A stretch of DNA of 64,000 bases, from assembly GCF_030247195.1 (NCBI RefSeq), contig NC_080671.1:428234539-428298538 (forward strand), written 5' to 3'. Shown one piece after another: positions 34,740-45,214 of this stretch (positions are counted from its first letter, which is position 1; each line of letters begins with the position of its first letter). Source of the DNA: Topomyia yanbarensis. Its lineage: Eukaryota; Arthropoda; Insecta; Diptera; Culicidae. The translations under genes and the position numbers were made by a program. The notes under the pieces were generated by a model. That model made no database searches and was not told the origin of the DNA. It saw only the letters and a list, made by a program, of their open reading frames with translations.

Positions 34740-35900
34740 GAGCGATCTATTAATTATGCCTAAATTGTTAAATTTGAGTCAAAGGCGTTTTCGGAGAGAT
34801 TTGTGGACACTGTAAGTGTTGCTATTTTAATGATTAATCCTCCTTAAAGTGAGATATATTTACCAACTTTCTTGTAAGTGCTAATATTAAAATTAAGCCG
34901 TCGGCAAAGTTGAAGAGAAAGCTTTTGCGAAAAACTTTGCTGAAGACACAAAATCTTTATCTTTAATATGTTCAACGTTATTGCCTGTGGATCATCCCTT
35001 TAAAGCCAATTCATTACTATAAATTTTAAATATCAATCTGACAAGTTCCGTAAAAAGGTTTGAATTACCAAAATAGACGAGTTTGTATATTACAACAATG
35101 ACTTATTTCGTGTATTTTCAAAATAATTTGGTATTTTTTAAAAAAATAAAGTGCTTTAAATGGTGATTGATTGCTAACGTGAAAACGGTTGAGTTTACGT
35201 CAATGGTGTAAAAATAGCAAGGTTTGTCATTTTCTGCTATGATTTTCGTGATTAATCCTCCTACAAGTGAGTTTTTTCAACTAATTTTTTTATCTGGTAA
35301 ACGAAATGAGCTAATGTCTTTTGGAAAGTTGTGGAGATTGCTTTCACGAATGTCTTTGCTGAATACATGATGTCCCTTCTTTAAATGCTTAAGAAGTTAT
35401 AGCTCGTTATATTTGGATGACCTCCAAAAACATTTCTTTTAAATATCTTTTTCTACCGGACTTATACATCATACGAAGTTGTTTCAACTGTCAAAATATA
35501 CAATTTTTATTAACGTATAAGTTTTCTTACCTCGAGTATTTTCGATGATATTGGACATTTTTTGACAAGCAATAGTTTTTTTTTTTAAATCCCCTCTACC
35601 GAAGACAATGAGAGTCGAGTGAAATCTGTTTTTTTTATATTGTTGATGTAGTATTTCGAATGGCAGCTAGAGTTGGCTGCCCGATTTTGCCCTTCCAAAA
35701 GTTATTATTTTTTAAACTTTTACTAATTTTACCAAAAATTACACAACAATTTCTAAGTTGTGTGAGATAGACCGATGATCTCTTCAGTAATGATATATAT
35801 CTTGAGTAAACGAACCACTTTCTGGAACATGCTGAAGCTTTATCTACGATATTTAAGAAATTCTGTTAACAAAAAGTTTTGAAGCGATCAATCACAAACA
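34740..35900. repeat. Degenerate tandem repeat, ~419-bp unit, 2-3 copies
   Basis: GATTAATCCTCC recurs at 34833 and 35251. The block AAAGTTG-AGA-GCTTT-CGAA-CTTTGCTGAA recurs at about 34905 and 35324. CTTATTTCG/CTTACCTCG plus GTATTTTC recurs at about 35101 and 35528. All three give a period of about 418-427 bp, so there are two diverged copies. A third, weaker copy may start near 35,590. No coding capacity. Confidence 0.6.
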
Positions 35901-36092
35901 ACGGTCAAAAACTTCGATTGTAGCCGATACGGAAAATGTCACCCACTAAAACACTGCTTATAAGCATTATTATGGTTCAAACCTTATCCCCGGTGTGTTT
36001 CCATGTTTGTGATATTATGGCAGTAGTTGTGCATACATGATTGTGAAGGATTCGAACGTTTGTATATCACCGTGTGTGACCACGTAGACGTG

Positions 36093-36800
36093 TGTGTTTT
36101 TTTTATAATTAATAAATTTATTTGGGCCCAAATGCTGTAGCTCGACGAGGCCGATTGTTTGTTTTTTTTTACAATAAATTAAAAAACAACTATGTTAAAT
36201 TTTTGGTCTCGATCAGGCGCAACTTGCTGCTGCCTGTTGAGATCCTTTTTCTAGGATGCGGTGGAATATTGCCAGTGTTGTCCACTGCAAGTTGAGGTTC
36301 GTTTCGTTTGTCATCTTTCGCGTTATCATTCACGTCCATGTCCTCATCGGTACTACTTTCCTGCTGCTCGTGGTCGGATGTTCCAGTTTGTGTTTTACTC
36401 TTAAGGGTCGTTATAGTATGTTCGTTTTCGGCATTCGTTTCGTTGTTGTTGTTGCTGATCCGGAGATGTTGGTTTTGCAGCTGTTAGTGGTTTAGCGTAA
36501 GATGGTTGTGTGCTGATTTCAGTTGGATTTGTTGAGTTTTCCTCAACATTTTCTGTGCAAGGTCAGGTGATGTCTGATGAATGAGAACATCGTCACTTCC
36601 TAACGCTGTGACGGTTATGTATGAGGGAATTGGCTTGGTCGCACGCATTCTCACCACACGAACATCGTTAGGGATGCCCGGGAAAAAAATCCTCCATGTA
36701 TCGTGTGTAACGGAGTCTAGTTCTCTGTATTTTTGCAAGCATTTTTTTAGGTAGAATTTATTGTTTCACTTGCGCGGACGATTTTTTGCTTCTGCTCAGG
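36093..36800 (-). mobile_element. Gag-only retroposon (ORF1 end, 3' UTR and A-rich tail)
   Basis: On the minus strand an ORF1-like reading frame is followed directly by a 3' UTR with ATCGGCCTCGTCGAGCTACA and CATTTGGGCCCAAATAAAT, and by an A-rich tail at about 36,110-36,093. No reverse transcriptase lies between the gag-like frame and the 3' end. Both flanks are GT-rich repeat. The 5' end (about 36,740-36,800) is not sharply defined. Confidence 0.65.
36190..36738 (-). pseudogene. ORF1 (gag-like) remnant of a Jockey/CR1-type element
   Basis: The frame reads ELDSVTHDTWRIFFPGIPND and then RVVRMRATKPIPSYITV, which resembles the conserved RNA-binding part of ORF1 in Jockey-type elements just before the zinc knuckles. 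The expected CCHC knuckles cannot be found; frameshifts degrade that part. After one in-frame TAA near 36,493 the same frame continues, acid-rich (ESSTDEDMDVND) then basic (HPRKRISTGSSKLRL), and ends at TAG 36190-36192. Family assignment rests on remembered motif similarity. The protein would be non-functional. Confidence 0.6.
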
Positions 36801-37543
36801 GCGAGATGTGAAGACATAAAATAAAATTTCGTGTATATAAATGCGATTGTATAATCGTGGGGCATTGACTAATTCAAGCAGGTTCTTGAATATTTGCGCG
36901 AACCTCGAGTCTGTTGCTGAATTTGAACGTACGGTTCAGATGTTAGGAAAAAATGAATTTGCCCCATATCACACGAATTCCCGATAATTTCGTTCTGGAA
37001 CTTGTTGTCTAGTGTATATGAGCGTATTTTTTAGGGAATTTTCCAACTGAAGGCTACTAGGACCGAGAATAGAAGCTTTCGGTCAAGATGCTTAGAGTTA
37101 TAAGGTGATTCGTCTTTGGCAGTAACTAGGTGAGGAGTGAGGTAAGCGTGCAACATACTGCGGGGAAGAAAAATGGAAGCGAACAACTTTGTTTACCGCC
37201 TGAAATCTAAGCAAACATCTGGAGAGAAATAGTAAACAATGTTGTTAGCTGTCGTTTCTAAAACCAACATGGCTGATCGGCGTTTTTGAGGATCGTATCA
37301 CCTGAGAATAAAAACTCTTTGCTTTCGGTAGTGACCGATTAAGGTTCGCGTGGGAACGCGCGTTTGTATAATCGCACTTGAGACCGCGTTTATAAATTCG
37401 TAGATATTAAAACATTCACTTAATCACAGGGACACTTTAATGTTTATGACATCGTGGGCGTAGGTTTGCGTGGACGACCGTAAAAACATGTTCGCGTTTA
37501 TGACTAGGGATGCATTTACGCATAGAGCTCGACCGATTGTATG

Positions 37544-39307
37544 CACGGTGTCTTTTTTTAACAACTTAATGCAAAAAAATTCAGCATCCCTGAAACTTCA
37601 GGATATGAAAGAATGGGCTTTCCCCTTTCATTTGAAACCAACATCAAAATAATCCGTCGGGGGGTCTAGAGCAACTTTTTTTTTGAAGTTTTTATTCGAG
37701 AAAGCATAGATTTTACAATGGAACTAGTTCATATTTCTGCCCCTAGATGGTGCTTTAGACATTCGAACACCACTAAAAGTGGTAATCTGATAGATAATTT
37801 AATTGTCTACAACTTTGTTAACAACTAAAAACCGATTTCAAATTATCCGGAAAAGTTTTTTTAATATTTTAACGAAGTCTAAGTCTAAATTAGTTTCACA
37901 AAAGGCCTAGTGGTTTGTAAGTCAATTCACACCCCCTTTTTCAGTTGCCAAATAGTTGTGTTTAGTTGAACAGTGCATTCAGCGGAATTTGAGAGCTTGG
38001 AAAGTTTCATCTTTTAGCTGAAAATATTAATTCCATTTGGTACCATTAATATTTTTGGGATGAGAAGTCTTAGATAAGTGTTGACCAAAATAATATGATA
38101 TTAATATTCTTTTCCAAGATAGTAAGTGATTCCTCCCGCAGAAACAGCTTTTTCAAAGGTGTATGCCTTCTTTTTCATTTTGTCGATTGTTCTCGGGGAT
38201 GACGGATAACTATTCTTGCATGAACCTCCTACTCTGTTAGCATCTTCGTAAAAAATTCACTTGTCCTGAACTTCAACCGTTATATTTGAACAAACTTAAT
38301 GAAACTTTTAACACCATTGCATTATTTCGCGGATTTCATTGCAACGCTTGGTTAAAAACGCTAAATATCTTTTTCAAAATTAACTCAATGTGACAAACAG
38401 TAAACAAAAAACTTTGAGTTTTTGATCAAGATAATTTTTTGGGATATATTCGAGGACTTGTATGTATATAAGGTTTTTCTTGTGCTCAAATCATATAATT
38501 TTGTTTTCAAAAGTAATACATATCGCATAATCTAGGATCAATTAAGTAACGATTTCTCGCATAATTGATAGAAAATGGCCGTAAAATACAACTGCCACAA
38601 TATACTGTGCGGAGAACATTTGAATCGTTTCACGCTAACCACTAATTTGTCCCAACATTTCGTCTTGAACGGAATTATGATAGCTGACTTAACCATAAAT
38701 GTAAGCAAACCCTTGTAACAAAGCAATACCTTCCGATGAATGGTAGTTCCTTCGAACCTATTAGAAAAGATTACAAACTTGAATCAAAAGCACAACTAGT
38801 TTTCTGTCTCTGTCAAGCATTTTAATTTTTAGAAGATTAGAATTGTCAACGAAGAAGTTGTAATGAAATATGTTCATTCCACTAAACCCAATTGTTTTTT
38901 TTTGGTAATGAAATAAGTGCGAGAAAATATATTTCCAAACCACTAGGCCTCGTGTGAAACTATCTTAGATATAACTTCGTTAAAACCTTAAAAAGTTTTC
39001 CGGGTGATTTCAGATCAATTTTTAGTTGTCAACAAACTTGTAGACAATTAAATTTTCTACTAAATTCTCACTTTTAGTGTTGTTCGAATGTCTAAAGCAC
39101 CATCTAGGGACAGAAATATGAACTAGCTCAAATAGTAAAACCTATATGGTCACGAAAAAAATTTCAAAAAAAAAGTTGCTCTGGACCCCCCGACGGATTA
39201 TTTTGATCTTAGTTTCAAATGAAAGCGGAAAGTCCATTCTTTCATATTCCGAAGTTTCAGAGATGCTGAATTTTTTTGCATAAAGTTGTTCTAGTAAATA
39301 CACCGTG
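37544..39307. mobile_element. 1.76-kb DNA transposon with ~375-bp terminal inverted repeats
   Basis: The left arm 37,544-37,925 and the right arm 38,935-39,307 are inverted copies of each other (about 80-85% identical by eye). They include AATCCGTCGGGGGGTC, TGGTGCTTTAGACATTCGAA and the inner CTAGTGGTTTG. Both ends are CACGGTGTNTTT. TATG flanks each side (37540-37543 and 39308-39311), a likely 4-bp target duplication. CAC ends plus a 4-bp duplication suggest the CMC/Chapaev group, but this is tentative. The 1-kb core is AT-rich with no transposase domain recognised. Confidence 0.82.
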
Positions 39308-40090
39308 TATGGTGACTGGTGTGTGTCGCGAGTGTGTAACTTCGTTTGTATATCCATGTATTCGCTTGCATATTCATGGGATTATTTGAGGGCATGCTCA
39401 AGGAATGCTAGGACCAAAGGTGGTAAATTCTGCACTTGATCGATTCATAACGGTGCAGAAATGGGCATTAGTATAATTGCGGATGAGAACGCGTTTCGGT
39501 ATTCGTAAGAGCTAACATATTGGCTTGAAGACCGATCAGATTTGTATTATCGCGAAGGACACAAGCGATTCTATGTTTACGCATTTGAGCTAGTGGCTGT
39601 TTTTATGTTACCTATGCCAGCGTGTGTATATAACCCAGTAACCGTTTGCATATTCGCACGAGCTTTTTAACGTTCGCACGGGTTGCCATTTAGATGTTTA
39701 TTTTGAGTATACGGTTCAGATAAAGAGTGAAAATGATTACCCCTATCTCACCGGAGTTTCCAACTCAGGTGCCCTGCGACTCTTGTGTTTCGTATTTTAT
39801 AGTTCGAGTATGATTTATGATCACGCGAGAGCGAGCTTTTGTACCTTGGTATACGAAACCGCATTTATAGAATCGTAATTGCTAATACGTTGACGTAATC
39901 GCCAGGACGATTATATCATTGCTGGATCGTGGGTGTAGGTATGCGTGAATGATACCGTTTACAGCCGGGTTTGAATTATCGTGAAAAATTCAAGCATTGG
40001 TATGTTATAGTGAGCGTTTTTTTATCGTTTGTATGTCGCGTATGCAAGAGCGTTTGTACTTTGCGTGTACTACATTATAGAGATTGTTAC

Positions 40091-41580
40091 ACACATTTTT
40101 TGGAAATCTGGGTCATATTTTCCAAAACAAAAATCGATAAATGTTCTATGAAGACCAAAATGTACGCCAAATTTCGATGACTTTGAGGTCGCTGTCAAGT
40201 GACAGATTTTTCCAGACATTTTTATTTGAACTGAAGAAAATCTTTCTTTGAAAAATAGTGGCAACCCTGCTTGAGCCGGGGAGTCGATTTTATTTCGATA
40301 TCCATCTCACCTTGAGGCAAACCATCGTCAAGGGAAGTCGTTGCCCTTTAGTAGGTAAACCTACTAACCTAGTGGTACTTATCCTTTAAAACGGTATCCA
40401 AGCAGCTCACAAAATGTGGAACACTGCCACTGTTCTGCTGGTCGAATAACGGTTAACGCGCACATACAAAGGAATAATTAATTTCAATGCCTCTATACCG
40501 TACGGATTGAAAAAAAACTTCACGCTCTGAGAGTCACTGTGCGAATGTCGAGAGGATTCTTTCGATTTTACCCCTGTCGCAACCGCCGTATATATGTGAA
40601 CAAGACGATAATTGCTGGGCACTTTGCGTGGAATTCGTTGCCATTCAAGCAAGAATGCAAAATGCCTACCTTTTCTGCGGCTGTAATTTTTCTGCCTACA
40701 TTCTCATTTCTCTTTTTTTCTGTTGTTCGCTATTGCAGGACGCCCAGTGCTGTACGGCAGTCTGTAAGCAAAGCAGTAACATGACAAAGAAATACTGCCC
40801 CCAGTACAGCCACCAGACGCGAGCGGTACAGCTTCTCTTTCCTTATTTTACACTTTTAATATTTTTAATCTATTCATTTTTTTTTTCAATCTTAAACGGC
40901 GGTAATAAATGCGGTTCGTTTACGCCACGACCGGCATCATCGCTTTCGTGTGCGGGCCTCTCCCTTTGACTACGCAGAGAAAAGTGTACTAAGCGAGAGA
41001 ACAAACTTTACTACGCCACACTTTCACCGAGCAGTCGGAGTACAGCAGCAAAACAAAAATGTATTCTACTGCTGTACGGGAAAATGTACTCGGTTTGGCT
41101 ACCGTTCTGGCAAGAGCTGTAGTGATGCGTCGCTGTAGCGGGCTGTACGGCTTGCGCAAATGTAAATATACCGAAAAAAATGTAGTTTACCAGTACCTTT
41201 AGCATCCCTGCATTCAAGTCAATATAGTTCTCAAATATCCTATAATTATTCATTGCAAGAACTATACTACACTTATTTTTCCGCGAATCAAGAAGATTAG
41301 TTGTCAATGTTGGTAATTACCGCTGTGTAAACAATGTGATGGGTCAAAGTCCCTATATAGGAAGGTCCTAGCATACGTCAAAACGAAAACTGCCTCTGTG
41401 CTCGTAAATGTGGGACAGTTTCTATGGGCGAATGGTAGCATCTACGTCATTAATACTAAATGAAATATGAAATGTACATAGGCTGTCTCTGTTCACTACC
41501 ACTAACAGTTTTCAAAACTGAGTTTTGACGCATGCTAGGACCTTGTTTAGAGGGACTTTGTTGATACGAAAACTTTTTAG
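40091..41580. other. Unassigned DNA with clustered GTAC-containing palindromes
   Basis: No gene is firmly supported. An acceptor-like tract (TTTTTTTCTGTTGTTCGC, TATTGCAG) ends at 40739, ahead of a cysteine-containing frame, but no homology is recognised. Between 40,740 and 41,160 the motif GCTGTAC or its complement occurs at least six times, including an inverted pair near 41,038 and 41,072. Confidence 0.4.
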
Positions 41581-41604
41581 CAAGGGATCATCCATAAATG
41601 ACGT

Positions 41605-44600
41605 TTGGTCGGCAATGACTGGGCAGTGCGTAAGCCTCTTGTACCTAAAGGCATAAAATAGACCCCACTTGCGGTCCTTAGCTTCCTGCCCAGTAACTCC
41701 TAGCCCTGGCCTCCTCGTGGCGTCGACTGGGATACGAGTAACCTTAGTGAAGATCGGGTAACCAATCCCGGTGGGAACTTTGGTCGTATGCTGGCAGGGA
41801 AGGGGGGGTTACCCTTCTTCGGAAGGTGTAAACCTGTCCTGGTGTCCAGGTGGGACCCTAAGCAGTCCTGGCACGATGGCCCACCGGCGAGACAGGTGGT
41901 TGGCGTAGGCCCTATAAGCCGCCCCTTAAAAAACCCACATAACGAACAATACAGAAGAGAATACGACCCAGAACAATCGGCAACGACCCAGGCGACGAAT
42001 AAAGAATCACGTATGGAAACTCGGAACATGGAACTGCAGATCGCTCGGCTTCGCAGGATGTGACAGGATAATCTACGACGAGTTACACCCCCGCAACTTC
42101 GATATCGTGGCACTGCAGGAACTTTGCTGGACGGGACAGAAGGTGTGGAAAAGCGGGCATCGAGCGGCTACCTTCTACCAGAGCTGTGGTACAACCAACG
42201 AGCTGGGAACCGGCTTCATAGTGCTGGGCAAGATGCGCCAACGTGTGATCGGGTGGCAGCCGATCAACGCAAGGATGTGCAAGTTGAAGATCAAAGGCCG
42301 TTTCTTCAACTACAGCATCATCAACGTGCACTGCCCACACGAAGGGAGACCCGACGACGAGAAAGAAGCGTTCTACATGCAGCTGGAGCAGACATACGAC
42401 GGTTGCCCTCTGCGAGACGTGAAAATTGTCATCGGCGACATGAACGCACAGGTAGAAAGGGAGGCAATGTACAGACCGGTGATCGGGCCTAACAGCCTGC
42501 ATCCCGTATCAAATGACAACGGCCAACGATGTGTGAACTTCGCATGGTAATCCGAAGCACCTTCTTCCCTCGCAAAGATATCCACAAAGTCACCTGGAGA
42601 TCACCGGACCAAGTAACAAAAAATCAAATCGACCACGTTCTAATCGACGGTAGATTCTTCTCGGACATCACAAACGTCCGCACTTATCGCAGTGCGAATA
42701 TAGATTCGGACCACCACCTGGTTGCAGTATGCTTGCGCTCAAAACTTTCGGCAGTGCATAGCTCTCGTCGAAGCCGAACGCCGCGGCTAAACATCGAGCG
42801 GCTACAAGATGGCAGAGTGGCTCAAGAATACGCGCAGCAGTTGGAAGTGGCAACGGAAGAGCAGCTATATGGCGCAGTTGCCCTTGAAGATGGCTGGAGA
42901 GATATCCGATCCGCCATAGGTAGCACCGCAGCCACTGCACTAGGTACAGTGTGCCCGGACTAAAGAAGCGACTGGTACGACGGCGAATGCGAGCAGTTAG
43001 TCGAAGAGAAGAATGCAGCATGGGCGAGAATGCTGCAACACCGCACGAGGGCGAACGAGGCGCGATATAAACAGGCACGGAACAGGCCGAACTATGTTTT
43101 CCGGACCAAAAAGCGCCAGCAGGAAGACCGAGATCGCGAAGCGATGGAGCAGCTGTACCGCGCTAAAGACACACGGAAATTCTACGAGAAGTTGAACCGC
43201 TCGCGCAGGGGCCACGAACCACAGGCCGACATGTGCAGAGATACAAACGGGAATCTTCTCACGGACCAGTGTGAGGTGATCCAGAGGTGGCGGCAGCACT
43301 ACGAAGAACACCTGAACGGCGATCCAGCAGACGACGAGGATGGCACGGTAACGCACCTGGGAGCACGCGCGGAAGACATTACACTACCGGCTCCGGATCT
43401 CCAAGAAAACCAGGAGGAGATCAGCCGGCTCAAAAATAATAAAGCCGCTGGGGTTGACCAAATACCAAGCGAGCTACTAAAACACGGTGGCGAGCCACTG
43501 GCTAAAGCGCTGCACTGGGTGTTTACCAAGATTTGGGAGGAGGAGATTTTACCGGAGGAATGGATGGAAGATGTCGTGTGTCCTATCTACAAAAAGGGCG
43601 ACAAGCTGGATTGCTGTTATTACCGAACAATCACCCTGCTGAACGCCGCCTACAAGGTACTCTCCCAAATACTATGCCGTCGACTATCACCAATTGCAAG
43701 AGAGTTCGTGGGGCAGTACCAGGCGGGTTTCATGAGCGAACAATCTACCACGGACCAGGTGTTCGCTCTTCGTCAAGTACTGCAGAAATGCCGCGAGTAC
43801 AATGTGCCCACACATCATTTGTTCATCGACTTCAAAGCCGCATACGACACTATCGATCGAGATCAGCTATGGCAGATTATGCACGAGTACGGATTCCCGG
43901 ACAAACTGACGCGATTAGTGAAGGCGACGATGGATCGGGTGATGTGCGTAGTACGTGTCTCAGGGACGCTCTCGAGTCCCTTCGAATCACGCAGAGGGCT
44001 ACGGCAAGGTGACGGTCTCTCGTGTCTGTTATTCAACATCGCGCTGGAAGGTGTAATAAGAAGAGCAGGGGTCGACACGAGTGGTACGATTTTCACAAAG
44101 TCCGTTCAGCTACTTGGCTTCGCCGATGACGTTGATATTATTGCACGAAACTTTGAGAAGATGGAGGAAGCCTACATCAGACTGAAAAGAGAAGCCATCA
44201 ACACGTCGAAGACAAAGTACATGATAGGAAGAGGTTCGCGAGAAGAGAATGAGAACCGCCCGCTTCGAGTTTGCATCGGTGGCGACGAAATCGAGGTGGT
44301 TGAAGAGTTCGTGTACTTGGGCTCACTGGTGACCGCCGACAATGATACCAGCAGAGAGATTCGTAGACGCATCGTGGCAGGAAATCGTGCTTACTTTGGC
44401 CTCCGCAAGACACTTCGGTCGAACAGAGTTCGCCGTCGTACGAAGTTGACCATCTACAAGACGCTGATTAGACCGGTAGTTCTCTACGGGCACGAGACCT
44501 GGACCATGCTCGTGGACGACCAACGCGCACTTGGTGTCTTCGAACGGAAAGTGCTGCGTACCATCTACGGTGGAGTGCAGATGGAAGACGGCACATGGAG

Positions 44601-44924
44601 ACGGCGAATGAACCATGAGTTGCATCAGCTGTTGGGGGAGCCGCCCATCTGTCATACCGCGAAAATCGGACGACTACGGTGGGCCGGGCACGTAGCCAGA
44701 ATGTCGGACAATAGCCCGGTGAAAACGGTTCTCAATTGCAATCCGACCGGTACAAGAAGACGTGGCGCGCAGCGAGCACGATGGATCGACCAGATGGAAG
44801 ACGATTTGCGGACCCTTCGCAGACTGCGTGGCTGGCGACGCACGGCCATGGACCGAGTGGAATGGAGGAATCTTTTGTATACGGCACAGGCCACTTCGGC
44901 CTTAATATCTGTTAATAAAAAAAA
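41605..44924 (+). mobile_element. RTE-like non-LTR retrotransposon, 3.3 kb, with 15-bp target duplication
   Basis: ATCCATAAATGACGT at 41590-41604 is repeated as ATCCACAAATGACGT at 44925-44939 (one mismatch), defining both ends. The element has a 5' leader of about 400 bp, one long endonuclease-RT frame with two lesions, almost no 3' UTR and a short A tail at 44,916-44,924. A single-ORF layout with a short 3' UTR suits RTE-like elements; the clade call is from motif memory. Composition is clearly more GC-rich than the surroundings, which points to a relatively recent insertion. Confidence 0.9.
41993..44924 (+). pseudogene. RTE-like endonuclease-reverse transcriptase, nearly intact but broken
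   Basis: The frame opens around KLGTWNCRS (APE-type endonuclease start) and continues with VALQE, then IGDMNAQV; after a shift come IDHVLIDGRFF and IDSDHHLV, the endonuclease catalytic series. The RT follows with LFIDFKAAYD (motif A), RGLRQGDGLSCLLFN (motif B) and LGFADDVDII (motif C), then a C-terminal GRLRWAGHVARM segment typical of this group. Lesions: a small deletion with frameshift at about 42,535-42,550 (after VNFA) and an in-frame TAA at 42961-42963. The 43030-44988 segment alone is open for 652 codons but runs through the A tail into the MITE, so its native stop is lost. The enzyme would copy its own RNA at nicked chromosomal DNA; this copy should be inactive for lack of a continuous endonuclease-RT. 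Confidence 0.92.
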
Positions 44925-45214
44925 ATCCACAAATGACGTAGCATTATATGGGGGAGTGGGGAGTTTTGTATTTTGTGATGATGTGTGACGACAGGGGGGT
45001 AGGGGGTTATGTCATGCTACGTAGCTTTTTAAAGGGGAATTACTAACACCGTTTTTTATTTTTTTTTAAATGCGTTGACGAGGGGGGGGGTAGAGATACC
45101 GTCAAGCTACGTAATTACCAGGGGGATTTAGAAGTTTATAACGAAATGCTATGATGGGGAGGGAGGTGTTAAAAATCCCTCAAAAACGCTACGTCATTTA
45201 TGGATGGTCCCCAA

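Larger units (their letters stand above)
35980..40090. repeat. GT-rich dispersed repeat, split by two insertions
   Basis: Blocks at 35,990-36,092, 36,810-37,543 and 39,312-40,090 share a vocabulary (GGGCGTAGGTTTGCGTGGA, CTTGAGACCGCGTTTATAA, TTCGTGTATATAAATGCGATT, GTATGTCGCG). The same vocabulary fills 53,541-55,010. The 37,544-39,307 transposon and the 36,093-36,800 retroposon interrupt it. No gene is visible in it. Confidence 0.6.
41584..45211. mobile_element. ~290-bp MITE with CATCCATAAATGACGTAGC ends, split by an RTE-like insertion
   Basis: The left TIR (41584-41604) and the right TIR (45191-45211, inverted) match at 20 of 21 bases and share the core CATCCATAAATGACGT. After the insertion the MITE resumes at 44925 and continues to 45211 with G-rich runs. 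A direct CAA at 41581-41583 and 45212-45214 may be a 3-bp target duplication, but that is weak. Superfamily not assigned. Similar ends are common in insect genomes (from memory). Confidence 0.82.

Noticed and set aside
42083..44930. Several long antisense frames across the RTE-like element
   Set aside because: GC-rich coding DNA opens frames on the other strand; none has domain motifs.
44910..44988. Native C-terminus of the RTE-like protein
   Set aside because: These codons run through the A tail and into the MITE, so they are not part of the original protein.
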